Shown here one piece after another: positions 1 through 6,256 of a stretch of DNA of 6,256 nt. The translations under genes were made by a program, and so were the position numbers. This DNA comes from Oscillospiraceae bacterium (GTDB lineage: Bacteria > Bacillota_A > Clostridia > Oscillospirales > Oscillospiraceae): contig JAGBEM010000129.1 in NCBI GenBank assembly GCA_017936985.1, forward strand, positions 1-6,256, written 5' to 3'. The notes under the pieces were generated by a model. The model did not search any database, had not been told where the DNA came from, and saw nothing but the letters and a program-made list of their open reading frames with translations. Positions within the stretch are counted from its first letter, which is position 1. The number at the start of each line of letters is the position of its first letter.

Positions 1-455
1 CCAAGCACATTCTGTACCAGATCGGCGGCGCGACCTTGATCTGCCGTCTGCTGGAGGGTGACTTCCTGGATTGGCGCAAGGTGGTTCCTACCAACTGCCC
101 GGTGAAGCTGGTTGCCCATGTGTCTGATCTGGCTTCTTCCATCGAGCGTGTGGGTCTGATCGTTTCCGAAAAGTATAAGAGCCCGGTGCGCTGCGTGTTC
201 GGCGACCAGGTGCTCCAGCTGCGGACCAGCACCACCATCGGTGCCGCGGAAGACCGTTGCGCCATTGCCGGCGACGGCAAGGATCTGGAGATCGGCTTCA
301 ATGTCCGCTATCTGGCAGACGCACTGCGGGTCATTCCTTCTGAGGAAGTGGTGCTGGAGCTGACCAACGGTTTGAGCCCCATCGTGCTGACCCCTGCCGA
401 GGAGAAATACGACTATTCTTACATGGTCCTGCCTGTAAGAATCAAGAATGGCTGA
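1..455 (+). CDS. dnaN: DNA polymerase III beta subunit (sliding clamp), 3' part
   Basis: C-terminal portion of the ring-shaped clamp that tethers DNA polymerase III and many repair and replication partners to DNA. The reading frame is open from the left edge (first full codon at 3) and ends with TGA at 453-455, giving about 150 of the usual 365-375 residues: the end of domain II and all of domain III. The diagnostic segment RLLEGDFLDWRKVVP matches the family's domain II/III junction, followed later by EIGFNVRYLADAL and the C-terminal YMVLPVRI. That last segment corresponds to the MPMRL end of the E. coli clamp, which lines the groove where partner proteins bind their clamp-binding peptides. 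A TTG at 36 lies inside the conserved sequence and is not the start; the true start is outside the window. The gene is followed after 16 bases by yaaA. Identification is firm; no defects are seen in the visible part. Confidence 0.97.
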   Translation, partial: KHILYQIGGATLICRLLEGDFLDWRKVVPTNCPVKLVAHVSDLASSIERVGLIVSEKYKSPVRCVFGDQVLQLRTSTTIGAAEDRCAIAGDGKDLEIGFNVRYLADALRVIPSEEVVLELTNGLSPIVLTPAEEKYDYSYMVLPVRIKNG

Positions 456-461
456 TAAAAC

Positions 462-467
462 GGAGAG
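462..467 (+). promoter_or_regulatory. Ribosome binding site choosing the yaaA start
   Basis: GGAGAG lies four bases before the ATG at 472. An in-frame ATG at 448 would overlap the dnaN stop by 8 bases, but it has no purine-rich Shine-Dalgarno at a sensible distance. The site therefore favours the start at 472, 16 bases after the dnaN stop codon. Confidence 0.65.
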
Positions 468-471
468 ATTT

Positions 472-723
472 ATGAAAGTAACAGTCAAACGCAAGGATAA
501 TTCCATTCCCGTGGTCATCGGGACGGAATTTATCAAGCTGGAATCTGCCATGAAGCTGGCAAACATCCTGCCCACCGGCGGTGCTGCCAAGGCGGAAATT
601 CAGGAGGGCTTCGTGTCTGTCAACGGGGAAGTTTGCACTATGCGTGGTAAAAAGCTCTATCCCGGCGACAAGTTCACCTACGAAGGCCAGACCTATCTGA
701 TCACCATCCATGCGGCTGTGTGA
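472..723 (+). CDS. yaaA: S4-domain RNA-binding protein YaaA
   Basis: Small protein of 83 residues with a single S4-type RNA-binding fold. The hallmark spans residues 36-66: TGGAAKAEIQEG, then VSVNGEV, RGKKLYPGD. This is the pattern of the YaaA/YbcJ family that sits between dnaN and recF in Bacillota. The family is thought to bind structured RNA, probably ribosomal; a precise role cannot be read from the sequence. The family core usually starts around the EFIKLESAMK segment (residues 19-28), so this protein carries a short N-terminal extension even from the 472 start; starting at ATG 448 would add eight more residues (MADKTERF). The last four codons and the stop lie inside the start of recF, which points to coupled translation. 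Codon use resembles dnaN and the gyrase genes rather than recF. No membrane segment or signal peptide is present. Confidence 0.88.
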   Translation: MKVTVKRKDNSIPVVIGTEFIKLESAMKLANILPTGGAAKAEIQEGFVSVNGEVCTMRGKKLYPGDKFTYEGQTYLITIHAAV

Positions 724-1813
724 GATCGAGCTCCGGGATTTCCGGAATTATGTAAACTTAAACCTGGATTTTGATCAGGGTGTGAACCTGATCGTGGGTG
801 ACAATGCCCAGGGGAAGACCAATCTGCTGGAAGCCATTGCCTATCTTGGCTCCGGAAAGAGCTTCCGGGCACAAAAAACCGCGGAAATGGTTCGTTTTGG
901 CGGCGATTTTGCCGAGATCCGGGGTGGTATCTACTCTCAGGAACGGCAGCAGGAGCTTCGCTGGCTGCTGTTTCCTGGTGCCAGAAACCGTCAGCTTTTT
1001 AAAAATGGTGCCAAGCAAAAGTCTGCGGCGGATATTCACGGTATTATGTCAACTGTACTATTCTGCCCGGAAGATCTGATGGTCTTGAAAACCGGCTCTG
1101 CCCCCCGGCGCCGGTTGGGTGACCAGGCACTGTGCCAGCTGCGGCCCAATTACGACGCGGCACTGACGGAGTACAACCGGATCTTGGAGCAGAAAAACCG
1201 GATCTTAAAGGACCGCCATGAAAATCCAGCTCTGCTGGAGATCTTACCGGAATACAATGCCAGATTGTGCCAGGTTGGTGCCCTGCTGATCAGCTACCGG
1301 GCCCGGTTTTATGAAAGTCTGGGCAAGGCGGCAGGGGAATATCACAGCCAGTTTTCCGGTGGCGCGGAGGATTTTCACTTGGAATATAAGACGGTTTCCA
1401 CGGTAAGAGATCCATTTGCCCCGGTTTCAGAGTTAAACCAGGCCCTTTTGGAGCATCTGGACAGCCATTACCGGGCAGAACTGGAATCCAGCCAGTGCTT
1501 GACCGGCCCTCATAAGGATGATTTTTCTGTTTCCCTTTCCGGTATCGACCTGAAAGCCTATGGCTCTCAGGGTCAGACCCGTACCGCGGCCATCAGTCTG
1601 AAGCTGGCGCAGCGGGAACTGATGCGCCGGGAGTCCGGGGAAGAACCGGTACTGCTTTTGGATGATGTGCTTTCCGAGCTGGATCCCGGGCGGCAAGATT
1701 TTGTGCTGAACAAGATCGTGTCCGGACAGGTGTTCATCACCTGCTGCGAACCCGGCCGGTTCACAAAACTGGGAAAGACCGTTGAAATTGAAAAGGGAAC
1801 AGTGAAAGTATAA
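710..1813 (+). CDS. recF: DNA replication/repair ATPase RecF
   Basis: 367-residue SMC-like ABC ATPase, a normal length for RecF. It acts in the cytoplasm with RecO and RecR to load RecA at single-strand gaps and help stalled forks. Visible motifs: N-terminal ELRDFRNY; Walker A GDNAQGKTN at residues 30-38 (the GENAQGKTN-like form also found in Bacillus); an arginine motif RRRLGD near residue 133, where most relatives read RRRFLD; ABC signature SQGQ at 286-289; Walker B VLLLDD at 314-319 followed by the D-loop SELD; and QVFITCCE in the usual last-strand position. The ATG at 710 aligns with the N-termini of other RecF proteins, overlaps the yaaA end by 14 bases, and has no clear Shine-Dalgarno, so translation is probably coupled to yaaA. 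Unlike its neighbours it uses TTA and TCA codons. All key ATPase residues are intact, so it should be functional. Confidence 0.97.
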   Translation: MRLCEIELRDFRNYVNLNLDFDQGVNLIVGDNAQGKTNLLEAIAYLGSGKSFRAQKTAEMVRFGGDFAEIRGGIYSQERQQELRWLLFPGARNRQLFKNGAKQKSAADIHGIMSTVLFCPEDLMVLKTGSAPRRRLGDQALCQLRPNYDAALTEYNRILEQKNRILKDRHENPALLEILPEYNARLCQVGALLISYRARFYESLGKAAGEYHSQFSGGAEDFHLEYKTVSTVRDPFAPVSELNQALLEHLDSHYRAELESSQCLTGPHKDDFSVSLSGIDLKAYGSQGQTRTAAISLKLAQRELMRRESGEEPVLLLDDVLSELDPGRQDFVLNKIVSGQVFITCCEPGRFTKLGKTVEIEKGTVKV

Positions 1814-1814
1814 C
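1788..1814 (+). promoter_or_regulatory. Possible weak promoter ahead of gyrB
   Basis: TATAAC at 1809-1814 matches five of six bases of the sigma-A -10 consensus and overlaps the recF stop codon. TTGAAA at 1788-1793 is a good -35 but the spacer is only 15 bases; a second TTGAAA at 1782-1787 gives 21. Neither spacing is ideal and there is no extended -10. If used, transcription would begin about 20 bases before the gyrB ATG, leaving a short leader with the Shine-Dalgarno. A separate supply of gyrase mRNA would make sense, but matches of this quality arise by chance in A-rich coding ends. Confidence 0.3.
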
Positions 1815-1830
1815 TGCAATTATCTAGGAC

Positions 1831-1835
1831 AGGAG
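1831..1835 (+). promoter_or_regulatory. Ribosome binding site of gyrB
   Basis: AGGAG sits eight bases before the ATG at 1844, a near-optimal distance. It lies in the only intergenic gap of any size here (30 bases, 1814-1843) and fixes the gyrB start. Confidence 0.85.
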
Positions 1836-1843
1836 TAAAATTT

Positions 1844-3769
1844 ATGTCTGAAGAAACGAAAGTAACAAACGAATACGGCGGATCCCAAATCCAGGTTCTG
1901 GAAGGTCTGGAAGCTGTCCGCAAACGCCCTGGTATGTACATTGGCTCTACCTCCAGCAGTGGTTTGCACCACCTGGTCTATGAGATCGTGGACAACTCCA
2001 TCGACGAAGCCCTGGCAGGATACTGTAAGCATATTACCGTGACCATCAATCCCGGTAACTCCATTACAGTTACCGACGATGGCCGTGGTATTCCTGTAGA
2101 TATCCAGCCCCAAACCGGAAAACCGGCTCTGGAGGTCGTGTTTACTGTGCTTCACGCAGGCGGTAAGTTCGGCGGTGGCGGCTACAAGGTCTCCGGCGGT
2201 CTGCATGGCGTGGGCGCATCCGTTGTGAACGCCCTGTCCGAGTGGCTGAAGGTCCGTGTCCACAAAAACGGCAACATCTACGAGATGAAGTTCGCCCGGG
2301 GCAACATCACCCAGGAAATGACCATTGTGGGCAAAACCGACAAGACCGGCACGGAAGTTACCTTCCAGCCGGACCCGGAGATGTTCGACACTCTGGAATA
2401 TGACTACGAGATCCTCCACACCCGTATGCGGGAAAAGGCGTTCCTCACTGCCGGTCTGCACATTTCCATTGCCGACAAGCGGGGCGATGAGGAAATTTCT
2501 GATAAAATGTGCTACGAAGGCGGTATCCGGGAATTTGCCACCTGGTGCAACCGGAACAAGACGCCTCTGCACGGTGATGTGATCTATATGAGCGGCAGCA
2601 AGGGTGATGCCTCTGCTGAAATCGCCATCCAGTATAACGACGGTTACAACGAATTTCTGCTCAGCTTCGCCAACGAGGTCAACACCCCCGAGGGCGGTAT
2701 GCACGAAACCGGCTTTAAGACCGCACTGACCAGAGTTCTGAATAACTACGGCCTGAAAAACGGTCAGATCAAGGGCGACGACAAGGTTTCCGGCGAGGAC
2801 TGCCGGGAAGGTATCACTGCCATTATCTCGGTCAAGCTGACCGATGCCCAGTTTGAGGGCCAGACCAAGGCAAAATTGGGCAATGCCTATATCCGTACCC
2901 TGGTTGACCAGATCGTCAATGACCAGCTGGCAACCTATTTTGAGGAGCATCCTGCCACCGCTAAGTTGATCCTGGAAAAGGCTATGATGGCAAACCGGGC
3001 TCGTGAAGCTGCCCGGAAGGCAAGAGAATCCATCCGCCGCAAGACCGGCCTGGAATCCGGCCAGATGCCGGACAAGCTCCAGGACTGCAACGAGCGTGAC
3101 CCCAGCCTGTGCGAAATTTACATCGTCGAGGGTGACTCCGCTGCAGGCTCTGCCATCCAGGGCAGAGATTCCCGTTTCCAGGCGATTTTGGCCATGTGGG
3201 GTAAAATGCTCAACGTGGAAAAGGCCAGAGCTGACAAAATTTACGGCAACGACAAGCTGTATCCGCTGATCGTGGCTCTGGGTGCCGGCATCGGCGAAGA
3301 ATTTGATATTGAAAAACTGCGCTACCACAAGGTCATCATCATGTCCGATGCTGACGTGGACGGCGCTCACATCCGCACGCTCCTTCTGACCTTCTTCTTC
3401 CGTTATATGCGGCCGCTGATCGAAAACGGCTATGTTTACTCCGCCGTGCCGCCGCTGTACAAGCTGAAAAAGGGCAAAACAGAGCGGGTTGCCTACTCTG
3501 ACGAGCAGCGTGACCTGGTTTCCGCGGAAATGCGGGGCGAAGGCGGCGCCAAGGTGGACATTTCCCGGTTCAAGGGCCTGGGTGAAATGGACCCCCACGA
3601 GCTGTGGGAGACCACTATGGACCCGGAAAAGCGTACCCTGCGCCGGATCACCCTGGACGATGCCCGCCGGGCTGATGAGATCTTCACTGTGCTCATGGGT
3701 GAGCAGGTGGAGCCCCGTAAGGAATGGATCGAACGCAACGCCAAATACGCTGTGAACATTGATATTTAA
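1844..3769 (+). CDS. gyrB: DNA gyrase subunit B
   Basis: ATPase subunit of gyrase (A2B2), which uses ATP to introduce negative supercoils. The 641 residues match the compact Gram-positive form, without the large insertion of enterobacterial GyrB. N-terminal GHKL ATPase: YEIVDN at 46-51 with the catalytic Glu47 and Mg-binding Asn51, DDGRGIP at 78-84, GGLHGVGASVVNAL at 118-131. Transducer domain: QTKAK with Gln340 and Lys342, the ATP-contacting loop. TOPRIM: EGDSAAG from 429 (Glu429 metal ligand), DADVD at 502-506. C-terminus: FKGLGEMDP and the typical NAKYAVNIDI ending. Departures from the E. coli pattern are Lys141 at the coumarin-contact Arg136 position, Ala434 in the EGDSAGG motif, and Trp452 at the Lys447 position; all catalytic residues are kept. 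ATG at 1844 has a good Shine-Dalgarno. gyrA follows after 14 bases. Sense codons TTA, CTA and TCA are not used at all, consistent with a well-expressed gene. Confidence 0.99.
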   Translation: MSEETKVTNEYGGSQIQVLEGLEAVRKRPGMYIGSTSSSGLHHLVYEIVDNSIDEALAGYCKHITVTINPGNSITVTDDGRGIPVDIQPQTGKPALEVVFTVLHAGGKFGGGGYKVSGGLHGVGASVVNALSEWLKVRVHKNGNIYEMKFARGNITQEMTIVGKTDKTGTEVTFQPDPEMFDTLEYDYEILHTRMREKAFLTAGLHISIADKRGDEEISDKMCYEGGIREFATWCNRNKTPLHGDVIYMSGSKGDASAEIAIQYNDGYNEFLLSFANEVNTPEGGMHETGFKTALTRVLNNYGLKNGQIKGDDKVSGEDCREGITAIISVKLTDAQFEGQTKAKLGNAYIRTLVDQIVNDQLATYFEEHPATAKLILEKAMMANRAREAARKARESIRRKTGLESGQMPDKLQDCNERDPSLCEIYIVEGDSAAGSAIQGRDSRFQAILAMWGKMLNVEKARADKIYGNDKLYPLIVALGAGIGEEFDIEKLRYHKVIIMSDADVDGAHIRTLLLTFFFRYMRPLIENGYVYSAVPPLYKLKKGKTERVAYSDEQRDLVSAEMRGEGGAKVDISRFKGLGEMDPHELWETTMDPEKRTLRRITLDDARRADEIFTVLMGEQVEPRKEWIERNAKYAVNIDI

Positions 3770-3776
3770 GGAGGTG
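3768..3776 (+). promoter_or_regulatory. Strong ribosome binding site of gyrA, overlapping the gyrB stop
   Basis: AAGGAGGTG is a near-perfect complement of the 16S rRNA 3' end. Its first two bases are the last two of the gyrB TAA stop (3767-3769). From the end of GGAGG to the TTG at 3784 there are nine bases. This decides in favour of the TTG start and suggests gyrA initiation is tied to ribosomes finishing gyrB, helping keep the two subunits in step. Confidence 0.88.
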
Positions 3777-3783
3777 ACGCATT

Positions 3784-6256
3784 TTGGCACATAATCGAAG
3801 CTACAAACCGGAGGATATTTTGTTCCCGGACCAGGTGATCACCGAAAGCTACCTGGTAGACGAAATGGAAAAATCCTATATTGAATACGCCATGAGCGTC
3901 ATCGTTGGCCGTGCCCTGCCGGATGTTCGTGACGGCTTGAAGCCTGTCCATCGCCGGATCCTGTACACCATGTACGAAAGCGGTCTGACCTCCGACAAGC
4001 CTTTCAAGAAGTCCGCTACCTGCGTCGGTGATGTTCTGGGTAAATACCATCCCCATGGTGACGCCTCTGTCTATGACGCAATGGTGCGTCTGGCTCAGAA
4101 TTTCTCCATGCGTTATATGCTGGTGGACGGCCACGGCAACTTCGGCTCCGTGGATGGCGACCCCCCGGCAGCTTACCGTTATACAGAAGCAAGACTGTCC
4201 AAAATGTCCAACGAAATGCTCCGGGACATCGATAAGGACACCGTCAACTGGGACCCCAACTTTGACGAAAGCCGCAAAGAGCCCCGGGTTCTGCCAAGCC
4301 GGTTCCCCAACCTGCTGGTCAACGGATCTTCCGGTATCGCCGTTGGTATGGCGACCAACATTCCGCCTCACAATCTGACGGAAGTCATCAACGCCTGCGT
4401 GGCAGTGCTGGACGATCCGGAATGCACCATGGTAGATCTGATGGAGCACGTGACCGGCCCTGACTTTCCAACCGGCGGTATCATTATGGGCCGCTCCGGC
4501 ATCCATGCCGCTTACGCCACCGGCCGCGGCAAGGTGGTGGTTCGTGCCCGGACGGAGTTTGAAGAATTTGGCAAGGATCGGATGCGCATCATCGTCACCG
4601 AGCTGCCTTACCAGGTCAACAAGCGCCAGATGATCAAAAATATTGCTGAGCAGGTGAAGGATAAGCGCCTGGAAGGCATTTCCGACCTTCGTGATGAGAC
4701 GGACCGTAACGGTATGCGGATCGTCATCGAGCTGAAAAAGGATGCCAATCCCCAGGTGGTGCTGAACACCCTGTTCAAGCAGACTGCTCTGCAAAGTAGC
4801 TTCGGCATTATCATGCTGGCACTGGTGGATGATCAGAAGCAGCCGAAGATTTTGTCTTTGCGGCAGATCATCGACGAATACCTGCGCCACCAGGAAGAGG
4901 TTTTGACCCGGCGGACAGAGTACGACCTGCGCAAGGCAAAAGAGCGTGCCCATCTGTTGGAGGGCTTGCTGATCGCCCAGGATAATATTGACGAGGTCAT
5001 CCGCATCATCCGCAGCGCTTACGATGACGCCAAGCAGCGGTTGTGCGAGCGGTTCGGTCTGGATGAGGTACAGGCCCAGGCGATCCTGGATATGCGTCTG
5101 AAAGCTCTGCAGGGTCTGGACAGAGAAAAGCTGCAGAACGAATTTAACGAGTTGCAGGAGAAAATCGCTTACTATCTGGAGCTGCTGGCGGATCCTGCCA
5201 AACTCCGTGGTGTGCTCCGGGAGGAGCTCATCGAGATCCGGGATAAGTTCGGCGATGACCGCAAGACTGAGATCCAGGACATCGAGGACGAGATTGACAT
5301 CGAAGACCTGATCGAGGAAGAGACTTGTGCCTTTACGCTGTCTAACCAGGGCTATGTTAAGCGGATGCCGGTGGATACCTACCGGACCCAGGGACGTGGC
5401 GGCAGAGGTGTCAATGCCCAGAATCTGAAGGAAGAGGACTATGTCAAGAGTCTGAACATTGCTTCTACCCATGACCATATGCTCTTCTTTACCGATAAGG
5501 GCCGTGTCCACCACCGCAAGGGCTACCAGATCCCCGAGGCCGGCCGTACCGCAAGAGGTACTGCCATTGTCAATGTACTGCCTTTGGATCCCGGTGAAAG
5601 CGTTACCGCTATGGTCATTACCCGGGAGTTTGATGAAAATGAGTTCCTGCTGATGTGCACCAAGAACGGCACTGTCAAGCGGATCCCCTTCATCGCCCTG
5701 AAGACCAACCGCAAGGGCGGTATCCGGGCGCTGACTTTGGACGAGGGCGATCATCTGATCAATGTGATCCGTACCACCGGTGATGACAATATCATTCTGG
5801 CTACCCGGAACGGTATGGCCATCTGCTTTAACGAAAAGGATGTCCGTCCTATGGGCCGTGACGCCGCCGGCGTGAAGGGCATTACCCTGACCGGGGATGA
5901 CTATGTCATCGGTGCGGAAAAGATGGAAGAGGGCAAGACCCTGCTGACCGTTACCGTAAACGGCTTCGGCAAGCGCACCGAGCTGTCTGAATACCTGCGT
6001 ACCGGCCCTGAGGGAGAGAAGATCCCCCAGAACCGCGGTGGTAAGGGTCTGAAAAACTACAACATTACAGCCAAGACTGGTGCTATCGCCGGCTGCCGTG
6101 TGGTTGGCGAAAACGATGATGTGATGCTCATCGAAAACAGCGGTGTCATTATCCGTATTCCTGTCAATACCATCAATATCTATAAGCGGGATGTCCAGGG
6201 CGTTATCGTCATGCGCATTGACGAGGGTAACGAGCTGGTATCCATGGAACGGGTGG
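3784..6256 (+). CDS. gyrA: DNA gyrase subunit A, cut at the right edge
   Basis: DNA breakage-reunion subunit of gyrase. 824 residues are visible with no stop; since families run to about 810-850 residues and the sixth blade is nearly finished, only a short tail is missing. TTG at 3784 is chosen for its strong Shine-Dalgarno; the protein then starts about ten residues longer than Bacillus GyrA. Winged-helix region: [20 protein letters not shown] at 35-54, quinolone-resistance region about 78-117 with GDASVYD (Ala94, Ser95, Asp98 equal E. coli 83, 84, 87), catalytic Tyr133 after Arg132 in AAYRYTE. Tower: [20 protein letters not shown], then a helical coiled-coil stretch from about 360 to 490. 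An acidic linker (about 498-513) leads to the C-terminal beta-pinwheel, where six repeats can be counted. The GyrA box is QGRGGRG at 536-542, and a second box-like QNRGGKG is at 749-755 in blade 5. The box marks this as gyrase rather than topoisomerase IV (ParC). TTA, CTA and TCA codons are absent. Confidence 0.98.
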   Translation, partial: MAHNRSYKPEDILFPDQVITESYLVDEMEKSYIEYAMSVIVGRALPDVRDGLKPVHRRILYTMYESGLTSDKPFKKSATCVGDVLGKYHPHGDASVYDAMVRLAQNFSMRYMLVDGHGNFGSVDGDPPAAYRYTEARLSKMSNEMLRDIDKDTVNWDPNFDESRKEPRVLPSRFPNLLVNGSSGIAVGMATNIPPHNLTEVINACVAVLDDPECTMVDLMEHVTGPDFPTGGIIMGRSGIHAAYATGRGKVVVRARTEFEEFGKDRMRIIVTELPYQVNKRQMIKNIAEQVKDKRLEGISDLRDETDRNGMRIVIELKKDANPQVVLNTLFKQTALQSSFGIIMLALVDDQKQPKILSLRQIIDEYLRHQEEVLTRRTEYDLRKAKERAHLLEGLLIAQDNIDEVIRIIRSAYDDAKQRLCERFGLDEVQAQAILDMRLKALQGLDREKLQNEFNELQEKIAYYLELLADPAKLRGVLREELIEIRDKFGDDRKTEIQDIEDEIDIEDLIEEETCAFTLSNQGYVKRMPVDTYRTQGRGGRGVNAQNLKEEDYVKSLNIASTHDHMLFFTDKGRVHHRKGYQIPEAGRTARGTAIVNVLPLDPGESVTAMVITREFDENEFLLMCTKNGTVKRIPFIALKTNRKGGIRALTLDEGDHLINVIRTTGDDNIILATRNGMAICFNEKDVRPMGRDAAGVKGITLTGDDYVIGAEKMEEGKTLLTVTVNGFGKRTELSEYLRTGPEGEKIPQNRGGKGLKNYNITAKTGAIAGCRVVGENDDVMLIENSGVIIRIPVNTINIYKRDVQGVIVMRIDEGNELVSMERV

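Noticed and set aside
36..38. TTG at 36 as a start of a short 139-residue gene
   Set aside because: Conserved DnaN sequence continues upstream of it to the left edge, so it is an internal Leu codon of a truncated dnaN.
448..450. ATG at 448 as the yaaA start
   Set aside because: Possible, with an 8-base overlap of dnaN, but it lacks a ribosome binding site, whereas the ATG at 472 has GGAGAG just upstream. Kept as an alternative only.
442..711. 89-residue open frame opposite yaaA
   Set aside because: In register with yaaA, another shadow of codon bias; the + strand product has a clear S4 motif.
3045..3062. GC-rich imperfect inverted repeat inside gyrB, possible hairpin
   Set aside because: Short, with almost no loop, inside conserved coding sequence and not followed by a T-run; no reason to call it a terminator or regulatory site.
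1820..3790. 656-residue open frame on the - strand opposite gyrB
   Set aside because: It is in exact codon register with gyrB, so its openness only reflects absence of TTA, CTA and TCA codons in gyrB. It matches no family I know and has no ribosome binding site or gene context.
3766..5754. 662-residue open frame on the - strand opposite gyrA
   Set aside because: Same cause: it mirrors the gyrA codons. GyrA itself is unmistakable on the + strand and runs off the window without a stop.
1..6256. A hidden novel system, mobile element, CRISPR or RNA gene
   Set aside because: Conserved housekeeping genes fill the window with at most 30 bases between them, so there is no room for another element and no repeats were seen.

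Overview
The window is an origin-proximal housekeeping operon from a low-to-moderate GC Gram-positive lineage. All genes are on the + strand, in the order dnaN (3' part) - yaaA - recF - gyrB - gyrA (nearly complete, cut by the right edge). This is the classic dnaA-dnaN-yaaA-recF-gyrB-gyrA order of Bacillota. The GyrB of 641 residues has the compact Gram-positive form, and several sequence details (GyrA with Ala at the quinolone-contact Ser position, the [12 protein letters not shown] form of the active-site segment, the MWGKMLN form of the GyrB TOPRIM region) remind me of gut Clostridia such as Oscillospirales. The base composition is clearly GC-leaning for a clostridium. The class-level placement is an inference from memory of these families; no search was run.

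Layout: 1-455 is the C-terminal part of the sliding clamp. 472-723 is the small S4-domain protein YaaA. 710-1813 is RecF, overlapping yaaA by 14 bases. 1814-1843 is a 30-base gap with a good Shine-Dalgarno and a possible weak promoter. 1844-3769 is GyrB. 3784-6256 is GyrA, starting with TTG behind a near-perfect Shine-Dalgarno that overlaps the gyrB stop codon. The gaps and overlaps are all 30 bases or less and no terminator is visible, so the whole stretch is plausibly one transcriptional unit. No RNA gene, mobile element, repeat array or CRISPR is seen, and no gene-free stretch exceeds 30 bases.

Functionally the genes form a replication and DNA-topology module: DnaN tethers polymerase and partners to DNA, RecF acts with RecO/RecR at gaps and stalled forks, and GyrB plus GyrA make the A2B2 gyrase that removes positive supercoils ahead of the fork. 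YaaA is a probable RNA-binding or ribosome-associated passenger.

I found no new biological system here. The points worth a second look are drug-contact residues in both gyrase subunits that differ from the E. coli pattern, lineage-type changes in the GyrB TOPRIM domain, an insertion in GyrA blade 5, a codon-use contrast between recF and its neighbours, and the translational arrangement of the junctions.
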